DNA of 64,000 bases from Blastococcus sp. VKM Ac-2987 (lineage in GTDB: Bacteria; Actinomycetota; Actinomycetes; Mycobacteriales; Geodermatophilaceae). Position numbers and translations under genes: made by a program. Shown in pieces: positions 1 through 7,422 of this stretch (positions are counted from its first letter, which is position 1; every line of letters starts with the position of its first letter). The stretch lies in the NCBI RefSeq assembly GCF_026967805.1, contig NZ_JAPVBG010000001.1, positions 449,143-513,142 of the forward strand, written 5' to 3'. The notes under the pieces were generated by a model. That model was not told the DNA's origin. It searched no databases and was given only the letters and a program-made list of their open reading frames with translations.

Positions 1-711
1 GACGATCGTCTGGAACCCGCTGCCCAGCAGCGGCCCCAGGAACATCGTGGAGCCTCCGACCACGGCGGTGACCAGCCCCTCGACGGCCGCGACGAAGTCG
101 AAGTCGTTGGGGGCGATGAGCCGGACGTAGTAGGCGTAGAGGACGCCGTACAGGCCGGCGACCGCACCCGCGGTGACGAACGCGGCGAGCCGGTGGCGGC
201 CCACGTCGATGCCCATGGAGCGGGCGGCCAGCTCGTCCTCGCGGATGGCCTCCAGGGCCCGTCCGTAGCGCGAGCGCCCCATCCGCCAGAACCAGTAGGC
301 GACCAGCGCGAGCGCGGTCCAGGCCATGCCGACGGTGAGCACCCGGGGCACCCCGAGCCCCTGGGCGCCGCCGGTCCACTCCTGGTTGAGCAGCACCACG
401 CGGACCGCCTCGGCGAACCCCAGGGTGGCGATGGCCAGGAAGACCCCGCGCAGGTGCATGGTCGGCAGGCCGAGGACGACGGCGCCGATCGCACCGACCG
501 ACATGCCGATCGCCACGGCGATCAGCAGTGCGGCGACGTCGCCGACGTCGTCCCCGCTGGGGGCCAGGTAGGCCCCGGAGAACGCGGCCAGGGAGGCGAA
601 CCCGGCCTGGCCGAGGCTGAGCTGCCCGGCGATCAGGACGGCGTAGAACGAGTAGGCGAAGATCGCCCCGAGGGCGATGAAGGTCAGCGTGGTGGCGTAC
701 TGGCCCAGCAT
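1..711 (-). CDS. livM: Branched-chain amino acid ABC transporter permease LivM (3' end beyond window)
   Basis: The 237 visible residues begin MLGQYATTLTFIALGAIFAY and form repeated hydrophobic membrane spans. They include the LivM-type stretches GQLSLGQAGFASLAAF near the N-terminus and LRGVFLAIATLGFAEAVR in the middle. LivM pairs with LivH to form the channel of an importer for branched-chain amino acids, amides or urea-like substrates. The ATG shares one base with the livH stop (TGATG), so translation is coupled. The C-terminus and the expected livG/livF ATPase genes lie past the left edge. The substrate cannot be read from the permease. Confidence 0.93.
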   Translation of the reverse strand, partial: MLGQYATTLTFIALGAIFAYSFYAVLIAGQLSLGQAGFASLAAFSGAYLAPSGDDVGDVAALLIAVAIGMSVGAIGAVVLGLPTMHLRGVFLAIATLGFAEAVRVVLLNQEWTGGAQGLGVPRVLTVGMAWTALALVAYWFWRMGRSRYGRALEAIREDELAARSMGIDVGRHRLAAFVTAGAVAGLYGVLYAYYVRLIAPNDFDFVAAVEGLVTAVVGGSTMFLGPLLGSGFQTIV

Positions 712-1586
712 CAGACCTCCCGGACCTTCCGCGCGCCGAGCAGCCCCTGCGGGCGCAGCAGCAGGATCACGAACAGCAGGCCGAACGCGATGACGTTCAC
801 CCACGACGAGCCGATGTACTGGACGGCGAACACCTCGGCCAGGCCCAGCAGCAGGCCGCCGATGAGCGCGCCCGGCAGCGAGCCCATGCCGCCGACGATG
901 ATGACGGCCAGGCCCTTGAGCTCGATCGCCGCGCCCATGCCCAGCTGGGCGGTGTTCACGTTGATGGCGAACAGCACGCCGGCCACCGCGCCGAGCGCCG
1001 AGGAGATCGCGAACGTGACCGCGGTGACCCGGTCGACGTTCACGCCGAGCACCCGCGCCGCCGTCGGGTTCTCCGCGACCGCGCGCATCCCCCGGCCCAG
1101 CCGGGTCCGGGTGACCATGTAGGTCAGCCCCACCATCAGGGCCAGGGAGACCACGAGGATCACCACCTGCACGAGGGTGACCTGGGCACCGAACACCTCG
1201 TACCGGGTGTCGGGGAACGAGCCCGGTGGGAAGCGGCGGGTGTCCGGGCCGTAGCGCCACTGGAGCACCGCGATCAGCATGCCGGCGAGCGCGATCGAGG
1301 AGATCAGCCCGGCGAAGTGGGCGTCGGGCCGGTTCTTGAGCGGCCGGAACGCCACGCGCTCGATGACCAGGCCCAGGACGGCGCCGAAGACGAACACGAT
1401 CGGCAGCGCGGCCCAGAGGGAGAGGCCACCCCGCTCGACCAGCTCGATGCCGACGAAGGCGGAGGCGGCGAAGACCGCGGGGTGCGCGAGGTTCAGCCGG
1501 TCGAGGATGCCGAAGACCAGCGTGAACCCGATGGCGAACAACGCGTAGATCGAGCCGATGAAGATGCCGTTGAGGAGCTGCTGCAC
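711..1586 (-). CDS. livH: Branched-chain amino acid ABC transporter permease LivH
   Basis: This 291-residue integral membrane protein is the usual LivH size. It opens MQQLLNGIFIGSIYALFAIG and carries the family stretch TRLGRGMRAVAENPTAARVLGVN, the cytoplasmic loop that contacts the ATPase, around residues 160-185. The conserved IVGGMGSLPGALIGG segment follows near residue 230. It is the first permease gene after the binding-protein gene, from which it is separated by two strong hairpins. That arrangement usually gives more binding protein than permease. It overlaps livM by one base. The specific substrate is unknown. Confidence 0.94.
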   Translation of the reverse strand: MQQLLNGIFIGSIYALFAIGFTLVFGILDRLNLAHPAVFAASAFVGIELVERGGLSLWAALPIVFVFGAVLGLVIERVAFRPLKNRPDAHFAGLISSIALAGMLIAVLQWRYGPDTRRFPPGSFPDTRYEVFGAQVTLVQVVILVVSLALMVGLTYMVTRTRLGRGMRAVAENPTAARVLGVNVDRVTAVTFAISSALGAVAGVLFAINVNTAQLGMGAAIELKGLAVIIVGGMGSLPGALIGGLLLGLAEVFAVQYIGSSWVNVIAFGLLFVILLLRPQGLLGARKVREV

Positions 1587-1634
1587 AGCGTTGCCTGTTC
1601 TCGTCGTGGGTGCCCGGGCACGGTAGCCGACACG

Positions 1635-1714
1635 CCGCCGGGGGCCCGGTCCGAGGACCGGGCCCCCGGCGGGGTCGCAGCGCGGTGCCGGCCGGTCGGC
1701 CGGCCGGCACCGCG
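1635..1714 (-). terminator. Two tandem strong hairpins between livJ and livH
   Basis: Read on the minus strand, the first hairpin (1681-1714) has a 15-bp perfect GC-rich stem with a 4-base loop and starts 7 bases after the livJ stop. The second (1635-1672) has an 18-bp perfect stem around a 2-base centre (a 17-bp stem with a 4-base loop in practice). Neither is followed by a clear U-tract. They probably act as an intra-operon attenuator or as RNA-stabilising ends that raise binding-protein levels above permease levels. Confidence 0.75.
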
Positions 1715-1721
1715 CGCCGGA

Positions 1722-2903
1722 TCACTCCAGAACGGCGAACGCGCCGTTCTCGACCACCTGCACGACGGCCGGGTGGTCGGCGTCCCGGTTCTCGTCGATG
1801 GAGAACTCGCCGAGGACGGTGGGCACGTCCTCGATCTGGCCCAGCGCCTCCTGGATGCTGTCGCGCTCGGCGGAGCAGTTCGCCCGCACCGCCTGGTCGA
1901 CCAGCTTGAGCCCGGTGTAGGCCTGCGCGGCGAACTGGTCGGGCTGCGCGCCGTACTCGGCCTCGTAGGCCTCGAGGAACGCCTGGTTCTCCGGGTTGTC
2001 GGACGAGGAGTTCCACGCGGCGCCGACGACGACGCCCTCGGCCGCCTCGCCGGCGTCGGCCATCAGCGTCGGGTTGTTGAACCCGTTGCCACCGATGATC
2101 GGGACGTCGATGCCGAGCTCGCGGGCCTGGGTCACCAGCGGCACCGCGGCCTCGATCAGCGCCGAGACGACCAGCGCGTCCGGGTCGCTCTCCTGGGCCT
2201 GGGTCAGCAACGCGCGGAAGTCGGTGTCGGACTTGGAGAAGGTGATCGTCTCGCTGACGGTCACGCCCTCCTCCTCCAGCGCGGCGGCGAACGCCTCGTA
2301 GCCGGACTCGGTGAACGCGTCGTCGTTGCTGTACATGACGACGACGTCCTCGAGCCCGAACTGCTCGGTCGCCTGGGCGATCGTCTGCGGGATCACCGCC
2401 TGCTCGGTGAGCGAGTCGCGGAAGATGTAGTCGCCGATCTCCGTGACGCCCGCGGCGGTGTTGGAGATGCCCAGCACCGGGACGCCGGCCTCCTGGGCGA
2501 TCGGGTCGGCCTGGACGGCGGCGTTGGACAGCGTGGGCCCGATGATCAGGCTCGCACCGTCGGAGACGAACTGCTCGAACAGCGTGATGGCCTGGCGGGG
2601 GTCGGTCTGGTCGTCCTCGATCGTGAGGTCGTAGGTGACGCCGTCCTGCTCGGCCAGCTCCCCGGCGGCGAGCTCCAGGCCGCGCTGCTGCGACTCGCCG
2701 TAGCTGGCGGCGGCACCGGTGAGGCTGAGCACCGCGCCGAGGGGCACCTCGCCCTCGATGGTGCAGGACTCGCCGCTGCCCTCGCCGGTCAGCCCGCCGG
2801 AGGCGGCAGAGTCCCCGCCACCGCCGGACTCACCGGAGCCGCACGAGGCGAGGAGGAGGGCCGCGGCGCCGGCCGCGGCGACGGTGTGGAGCTTGGTGCG
2901 CAT
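1722..2903 (-). CDS. livJ: Branched-chain amino acid ABC transporter substrate-binding lipoprotein
   Basis: The 393-residue product has a lipoprotein signal, MRTKLHTVAAAGAAALLLASC, with the lipobox cysteine at 21 and a Gly/Ser-rich linker after it. The mature part is a type I periplasmic binding fold: PLGAVLSLTGAAASYGESQ at the N-terminal lobe, then SLIIGPTLSNAAV and GVPVLGISNTAAGVTE. The ATG was chosen because it follows AGGGAGAG by a short spacer and immediately gives the signal peptide. An upstream in-frame extension has no signal character. It delivers ligand to LivHM. The ligand (Leu/Ile/Val, amide or urea) is not decided by sequence. Confidence 0.9.
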   Translation of the reverse strand: MRTKLHTVAAAGAAALLLASCGSGESGGGGDSAASGGLTGEGSGESCTIEGEVPLGAVLSLTGAAASYGESQQRGLELAAGELAEQDGVTYDLTIEDDQTDPRQAITLFEQFVSDGASLIIGPTLSNAAVQADPIAQEAGVPVLGISNTAAGVTEIGDYIFRDSLTEQAVIPQTIAQATEQFGLEDVVVMYSNDDAFTESGYEAFAAALEEEGVTVSETITFSKSDTDFRALLTQAQESDPDALVVSALIEAAVPLVTQARELGIDVPIIGGNGFNNPTLMADAGEAAEGVVVGAAWNSSSDNPENQAFLEAYEAEYGAQPDQFAAQAYTGLKLVDQAVRANCSAERDSIQEALGQIEDVPTVLGEFSIDENRDADHPAVVQVVENGAFAVLE

Positions 2904-3198
2904 GTCTCTCCCTTGTCGAGCACGACGCCCGCGCCGGCCGCGACGAGGCGGCCGCGCATCACTGGCGGACGGGCCGGTCCGTGGCACCCGGGCGTCGTGG
3001 GCCGACCGCATCCGGTCGGCTGGTTACGGGCGTCACACTAGGCACCTCGCGGTCGCCCTCTGACAGGGGCGTGGGAAGCGTGCCCAGAACGTGACCGGCC
3101 GGATCGCCGGGATCGCGCGTCGGCGGCACGGCGCGCCGGGCCCACCACACCGGGTGCAGGATGGGTCGCCCCCTCTCCCCCTCTCGCCGGAGGCCGTC
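2904..3198. other. Divergent intergenic region between livJ and the phnD-like gene
   Basis: No convincing gene is present in these 295 bases, although GC-rich open frames run through. The region must hold the livJ promoter (minus strand) and the phnD-side promoter (plus strand). It contains a perfect 8-bp hairpin, GCCGACCG-CATC-CGGTCGGC, at 3001-3020 in what would be the livJ leader. A TANNNT-type hexamer lies at 3035-3040 (TAGTGT on the minus strand), but I could not pair it with a good -35. A strong ribosome binding site, GGAGG, closes the region at 3189-3193. Confidence 0.5.
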
Positions 3199-3231
3199 GT
3201 GTCCCGTCCCGTCCCCCCTGCGCGCACGTAG
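3199..3231 (+). CDS. Putative 10-residue leader peptide ending in UAG, coupled to the phnD-like gene
   Basis: GTG at 3199 sits 5 bases after GGAGG (3189-3193), a much better ribosome site than anything before the phnD-like start. The frame reads MSRPVPPART and stops at TAG. The last G of that stop is the first G of the phnD-like GTG (TAGTG). This looks like a short leader ORF whose termination feeds reinitiation on the transporter gene. In this organism UAG may also be a Sec codon, because the tRNA-Sec at 20874-20969 carries anticodon CUA. Whether the leader is translated is unproven. The alternative is that the GGAGG serves the downstream start directly at long range. Confidence 0.4.
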   Translation: MSRPVPPART

Positions 3232-3263
3232 TGCGCGGCCCCGCCGCCGCCCGGTCGGGTGGC
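3229..3263 (+). promoter_or_regulatory. SECIS-like hairpin directly after the leader UAG
   Basis: After the TAG at 3229-3231 the sequence folds into GCCGCCC-GGTC-GGGTGGC (3246-3263). This is a 7-bp stem with one G-U pair, capped by a GGUC loop. The loop starts 25 bases from the first base of the UAG. In the E. coli fdhF SECIS, as I recall it, a GGUC loop starts about 22 bases from the UGA. The bulged U that matters in E. coli is not evident here. GC-rich DNA makes chance hairpins common, so this is a candidate only. Confidence 0.3.
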
Positions 3264-4181
3264 CTCGATCCCGGATCCGCTCCCCTCCCGCTCCTCCGAC
3301 GCATCGCCGCGCTCCTGCTGGTCGCCGTCCTCGCCGGCTGCGGCAGCACGTCGCCGGCCGCCGGCTCCACGGACGACCCGGGTCCGCTGCGCATCGGCGC
3401 CATCCCCGACCAGGACCCCGAGGTCCTGCAGCGGCTGCACGGCACCGTGGCGGACTCGCTCTCCACGGCCCTCGACCTGGACGTCGAGTACGTGCCTGTC
3501 ACCGACTACGCCGCCGCCGTCTCGCTGTTCCGCACCGGTGACCTGGACCTGGTCTGGTTCGGCGGCCTCACCGGCGTGCAGGCCCGGCTGCAGACCCCCG
3601 GCGCCGTCCCGATCGCCCAGCGCGACATCGACGAGGACTTCCACTCCGTCTTCGTGGTGAACGCGGGCACCGGCCTGGCGCCGTCCGACGACCTGACCCC
3701 GCTCGGCGACCTGCGCTTCACCTACGGCAGCGAGACGTCGACCTCGGGTCGGCTGATGCCGGCGTACTTCCTCGCCGAGCAGGGCGTCGACCCCGAGGGT
3801 TTCCCGGGCGGCCCGGGCTTCTCCGGCTCGCACGACGCGACGCTGTCCCTCGTCGCCTCGGGCAGCTACCAGGCCGGGGTGTTGAACGAGCAGGTCTACG
3901 AGTCGCGCGCGGCCGCCGGCGAGATCGACCCGGCGGTCGTCCGGTACGCCCGGACCCCGGCCTACCACGACTACCACTGGCTGCTCGGCCCCCGCGCGGT
4001 CGAGCGGTTCGGCGCCGACCTGCCCGACCGGCTGACGGGCTACTTCACCGGGCTGTCCGCCGACGTCCCCGCCGACGCCGAGGTGCTCGAGCTGTTCGGG
4101 GCCGGGTCCTTCGTGCCCACGGAGGCGGCGAACTACGACCAGATCGAGCAGATCGGCCGCGACCTGGGGCTGGTCAACTGA
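3231..4181 (+). CDS. PhnD-type substrate-binding lipoprotein, putative selenate/oxyanion transporter
   Basis: The 316-residue lipoprotein has its signal ending RRIAALLLVAVLAGC, with the lipid-anchored cysteine at 37. The mature part, LRIGAIPDQDPEVLQRLHGT, then DLDLVWFGGLTGVQARLQ, SETSTSGRLMPAYF and FSGSHDATLSLVASGSYQAG, is a PhnD-like binding fold. These stretches match what I remember of the family annotated as putative selenate ABC transporter binding protein more than true phosphonate PhnD. A selenium role fits the Sec genes 14 kb away but is inferred. The GTG start has no ribosome site of its own and overlaps the UAG of a leader ORF. The gene heads a three-gene operon with 4-base overlaps. 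Confidence 0.85.
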   Translation: MRGPAAARSGGLDPGSAPLPLLRRIAALLLVAVLAGCGSTSPAAGSTDDPGPLRIGAIPDQDPEVLQRLHGTVADSLSTALDLDVEYVPVTDYAAAVSLFRTGDLDLVWFGGLTGVQARLQTPGAVPIAQRDIDEDFHSVFVVNAGTGLAPSDDLTPLGDLRFTYGSETSTSGRLMPAYFLAEQGVDPEGFPGGPGFSGSHDATLSLVASGSYQAGVLNEQVYESRAAAGEIDPAVVRYARTPAYHDYHWLLGPRAVERFGADLPDRLTGYFTGLSADVPADAEVLELFGAGSFVPTEAANYDQIEQIGRDLGLVN

Positions 4182-4924
4182 CCGAGGTCGCGCGGCTCAC
4201 CGGCATCGAGGTCCGCTTCGGCGGCACGCCCGCCCTGGCCGGGGTGGACCTCGCCGTGGCCGCGGGCGAGCGGGTCGCCGTCGTCGGCGCGTCAGGTGCG
4301 GGCAAGTCGACGCTGCTGAACGTGCTCAACGGCGCGGTGACCCCGGCGGCGGGGCAGGTGCGGGTGCTCGGGCGCGACCCGACGGCGCTGCGCGGCCGGG
4401 AGCTGCGCCGGCTGCGGGCCCGCACCGGCACCGTCCACCAGCACCTGGAGCTGACCGGCGCCCTGCGGGTGGTGCACAACGTGAACGCCGGGCGGCTGGG
4501 CTCGTGGCCGGCCTCCCGGGCGGCGTGGTCGCTGCTCCGCCCGCAGGACCCGGGCACGGTGCGGGACGCCCTGGGCCGGGTGGGGCTCGCCGACCGGATG
4601 TACGAGCGCACCGACCGGCTGTCGGGCGGGCAGCGGCAGCGGGTGGCGCTGGCCCGGCTGCTCGTGCAGCAGCCCGACCTGGTGCTCGCCGACGAGCCGG
4701 CGTCCGCCCTGGACCCGGCCCTGGCCGACCTCGCCCTCGGCCTGCTGGGCGACCTGGCGACCGGCCGGGGCGGCGCGCTGCTGGCCTGCCTGCACGACCC
4801 CGCCCTGGCCCTGCGGCACTGCGACCGGGTCGTCGGCCTCGCCGCCGGCCGGGTGGTGCTGGACGCCCCCGCCCGCAGCCTGACGGTGGTGGAGCTGGAG
4901 CGGTTCTACGGGGTCACCCGGTGA
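4178..4924 (+). CDS. PhnC-type ABC transporter ATP-binding protein
   Basis: This ATPase powers the importer formed with its two neighbours. Visible motifs are Walker A GASGAGKS, signature LSGGQRQRVALAR, Walker B LVLADEPASALDP and the switch histidine in ACLHDP. If translation starts at CTG 4178, whose CTGA overlaps the upstream stop, the product has 248 residues and Walker A falls at 37-44, as is normal. The first conventional start, GTG 4244, would remove the first beta strands and leave only about 14 residues before Walker A. I therefore prefer the rare CTG start. Coupling on both sides indicates one operon. Confidence 0.88.
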   Translation: MTEVARLTGIEVRFGGTPALAGVDLAVAAGERVAVVGASGAGKSTLLNVLNGAVTPAAGQVRVLGRDPTALRGRELRRLRARTGTVHQHLELTGALRVVHNVNAGRLGSWPASRAAWSLLRPQDPGTVRDALGRVGLADRMYERTDRLSGGQRQRVALARLLVQQPDLVLADEPASALDPALADLALGLLGDLATGRGGALLACLHDPALALRHCDRVVGLAAGRVVLDAPARSLTVVELERFYGVTR

Positions 4925-6534
4925 CGACCGTCCTCGACCGGGCGGCGCCCCCGGCGGCCCGGCTGCACCGGGACCGGCGCCGGTGGGCGTGGGCGCTGGC
5001 CGGCGTCGTCCTGGTCGGCTGGGCGCTGGCCGGCAGCGGGCTGTTCTCCGGGCCGGTGCTCAACCCGGCCGGCGCCGGTCAGGCCGGCCGCTTCCTGTCC
5101 GCCGCGCTGCGCCCGGAGCTGGACGGCGGGTTCCTGCGCGTCGTCGCCGGCTCCACCCTGGTGACCCTCGCCTACGCCGTCCTCGGTGCCGGGCTGGCCG
5201 TGCTGCTCGGGGCGCTGGCCGCGGTCCCGGTCTCCCGCACGGCCTGGGGAGGACGGCGCACCGGCTGGCTGCTGACCCGCGGGGTGCTCGCGCTGCCCCG
5301 GGGGCTGCACGAGGCGGTGTGGGGCCTGCTGCTGGTCAACGTCCTCGGCCTGGACCCGTGGGTGGGCGTGCTGGCCATCGCCGCCCCCTACGGGGCGATC
5401 ACCGCCAAGGTCTTCGCCGACCTGCTGGACGAGGTGCCCCGCGGTAGCTACGACGCCCTGCTCGCGGCGGGCGCCGGGCGGGGGACGGCGGCGCTGTACG
5501 GGCTGCTGCCCGCAGCCTCCGGCGGGCTGCTCTCGTACTCCTTCTACCGGCTGGAGTGCGCGGTCCGGTCGGCGGTCGTCCTCGGCCTGATCGGCGCCGG
5601 GGGGCTGGGGTACCAGCTCGCCCTGTCGTTCACCTCGCTGCGCTGGGAGCAGGTGTGGACGACGGTCTACGCGCTCGCCCTGCTGTGCCTGCTGGCCGAC
5701 GTCGGCGGCCGGGCCGTGCGCCGACGGGTCGCGGCGCCCCGACGCACGGGGTACCGGCGCGATCCGCTGCCTGCCGGCGCGGTGCTCGCCGTCGTCGCCG
5801 GGGTCGGGTGGGCGCTCTGGTACCTGGCGCTCTCCCCCGCCGCGCTGGTTTCCGCGCGCACCCGCGAGCAGCTGGCCTACCTCGGCTCGGCCGCGTGGCC
5901 ACCGGCGGTCGACGGCGAGCTGCTCGGCGACGTCTGGTCCACCGCCCTGGACGCGCTGCGGATGTCGGTCCTGGCGATCGCGTTCGCCGCGGCCGGGGCG
6001 GTGGCGCTGGCCGCGCTCGCGGCGCGTCCGCATGGTCCGGCCGGGCCGGTCCGCCGCACCGCGGGGGCGCTCACCCGGCTGGCGCTGCTCCTGCTGCGCG
6101 CCGTCCCGCCGCCGGTGTGGGCGCTGGTGCTGCTGTTCGTCCTGCTGCCCGGCGTCCTGCCCGGTGCGCTGGCCCTCGGGGTCTACACCCTCGGCGTGCT
6201 CGGCCGCCTGGTAGGCGAGGCCGTCGAGGAGGCCGACCGGCGCCCGGCCGAGGCGCTGCGCGCCATGGGGTCCTCCCCCGTCGGCCGGTGGCTCTACGGC
6301 TCCGCCCCGGCGCTCGCCGGTCCGGTGCTGGCGCTGTCGCTCTACCGCTGGGAGGTGGCGATCCGCGACACCGTGCTCGTCGGGCTGCTCGGCGCCGGCG
6401 GCATCGGGGTGCTGCTCTCGGCCCGGACGTCGGCGTTCGACTGGCCCGCCGTGACCACCGTGCTGGCCGCGATCGTGCTGCTCACCTTCCTGGTGGACCT
6501 GGTCAGCGACCGCGCCCGCGCCGCCCTGCGATGA
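4921..6534 (+). CDS. Fused double PhnE-type ABC transporter permease
   Basis: The 537-residue protein contains two complete permease halves of the PhnE family joined head to tail. Each half ends in an ATPase-docking loop: YDALLAAGAGRGTAALYGLLPA-like around residue 180 and AEALRAMGSSPVGRWLYG around residue 445. Each loop is followed by GLIGAGGLGYQL or GLLGAGGIGVLL. Typical PhnE is about 270 residues and works as a dimer, so this gene encodes the dimer as one chain. The GTG start overlaps the ATPase stop by 4 bases. With the binding protein it forms an oxyanion importer, phosphonate or selenate by family. The gene ends just before a 77-bp palindromic repeat element. Confidence 0.9.
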   Translation: MTTVLDRAAPPAARLHRDRRRWAWALAGVVLVGWALAGSGLFSGPVLNPAGAGQAGRFLSAALRPELDGGFLRVVAGSTLVTLAYAVLGAGLAVLLGALAAVPVSRTAWGGRRTGWLLTRGVLALPRGLHEAVWGLLLVNVLGLDPWVGVLAIAAPYGAITAKVFADLLDEVPRGSYDALLAAGAGRGTAALYGLLPAASGGLLSYSFYRLECAVRSAVVLGLIGAGGLGYQLALSFTSLRWEQVWTTVYALALLCLLADVGGRAVRRRVAAPRRTGYRRDPLPAGAVLAVVAGVGWALWYLALSPAALVSARTREQLAYLGSAAWPPAVDGELLGDVWSTALDALRMSVLAIAFAAAGAVALAALAARPHGPAGPVRRTAGALTRLALLLLRAVPPPVWALVLLFVLLPGVLPGALALGVYTLGVLGRLVGEAVEEADRRPAEALRAMGSSPVGRWLYGSAPALAGPVLALSLYRWEVAIRDTVLVGLLGAGGIGVLLSARTSAFDWPAVTTVLAAIVLLTFLVDLVSDRARAALR

Positions 6535-6557
6535 CCGGACGATGCCCGGCTCCCCGC

Positions 6558-6634
6558 GTCCTGGCTCACCTGGTGTGGTCCTGGCTCAGCGTCGACGGTG
6601 AGCCAGGACCCGGAATGACCAGGTCACCTGATCA
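6558..6634 (+). repeat. 77-bp composite palindromic element, copy A
   Basis: The element is built from GTCCTGGCTCA twice in direct orientation (6558 and 6578), a 10-base loop (6589-6598) and its exact inverse TGAGCCAGGAC (6599-6609). A near-palindrome, TGACCAGGTCACCTGATCA, ends it. A second copy in the opposite orientation lies at 54516-54592 and has exactly the same length. Comparing them by eye, 69 of 77 positions agree and all differences fall in the loop or the terminal palindrome, so the stem is conserved. It lies between the convergent phnE-type and rsmE genes. Confidence 0.9.
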
Positions 6635-6667
6635 ACAGGGCCCCGCGTCGCGGCACACCGGGCGTGA

Positions 6668-7420
6668 TTACTTCCAGCGCGTCGTGATGGACAGGGCGGC
6701 GAGGGCGGCGGCGCCGGCCGTGGAGGTGCGCAGCACCTCGGGCCCCAGCCGCACCGACTCGGCGCCGGCCGCGCGGAAGGCGACCACCTCGCCGTCGGAG
6801 AGACCGCCCTCCGGGCCGACGACGATCACGACCGCGCCCGCCTGCGGGACGGTGAGCTCCGCCAGCGGACGGCGGGCCTGCTCGTGCAGGACGACGGCGA
6901 GGTCGGCGTCGTCCAGCAGCCCGCACACCTCGCGGGTGGTCATCGGCTCGGTGACCTCGGGCAGCCGCGGCCGGCGGGACTGCTTGCTCGCGGCGCGGGC
7001 GGCGGCGCGCCACTTCGCGACGCCCTTGCCCACCCGGTCGTCGCGCCAGCGGGTCACGCAGCGGGACGCCTGCCACGGCACGATCCGGTCGACCCCGAGC
7101 TCGGTGGCCAGGTCGACCGCCAGCGGGCCGCGGTCACCCTTCGGCAGCGCCTGCACCAGCACGAACTCGGGATCCGGCTCGGGCACCTCGAAGCGCGCCC
7201 GCACCGCCACCCGCAGCCCCTCGGGCCCCGCGGCGACGACGTCGCCCTCGGCGAGGATGCCCCGGCCGTCGCCGACGTGCACCCGCTCCCCCGGCTGCAG
7301 CCGCAGCACCTCGACGGCGTGCCGCCCCTCGGGCCCGGCGACCAGCAGCTCCTCGGTCTCCGGCAGCTCGTCGAGCAGGAAGAGGGGCGCGCCGTCCAGC
7401 TCCGGGCCCGGGGTGCTCAT
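6668..7420 (-). CDS. rsmE: 16S rRNA (uracil-1498-N3)-methyltransferase
   Basis: The 250-residue SPOUT-class enzyme methylates U1498 of 16S rRNA using S-adenosylmethionine. It has an N-terminal PUA-like part (HAVEVLRLQPGERVHVGDG), the family stretch VQALPKGDRGPLAVDLATELGVDRI in the middle, and the knotted SAM site VVGPEGGLSDGEV near residue 200. It starts 2 bases after the dnaJ stop, the hrcA-dnaJ-rsmE order familiar from mycobacteria (Rv2374c-Rv2372c, from memory). It is probably cotranscribed with the heat-shock genes. It ends in TAA, which is rare in this window. Confidence 0.94.
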   Translation of the reverse strand: MSTPGPELDGAPLFLLDELPETEELLVAGPEGRHAVEVLRLQPGERVHVGDGRGILAEGDVVAAGPEGLRVAVRARFEVPEPDPEFVLVQALPKGDRGPLAVDLATELGVDRIVPWQASRCVTRWRDDRVGKGVAKWRAAARAASKQSRRPRLPEVTEPMTTREVCGLLDDADLAVVLHEQARRPLAELTVPQAGAVVIVVGPEGGLSDGEVVAFRAAGAESVRLGPEVLRTSTAGAAALAALSITTRWK

Positions 7421-7422
7421 GC

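Noticed and set aside
193-3041. Long plus-strand open frames opposite livH, livM and livJ
   Set aside because: The opposite strand carries clear transporter families. These frames are compositional shadows.
3199-3660. A genuine selenoprotein encoded by read-through of the leader UAG
   Set aside because: The read-through frame is a Pro/Ser/Arg-rich shadow of the phnD-like gene with no family features. If UAG decoding matters here it would be regulatory.
4504-6534. Longer 676-codon version of the permease gene starting inside the ATPase gene
   Set aside because: The extra N-terminal part is an Arg/Gly/Pro-rich shadow of the ATPase. GTG 4921 gives the GTGA overlap and a sensible membrane protein start.
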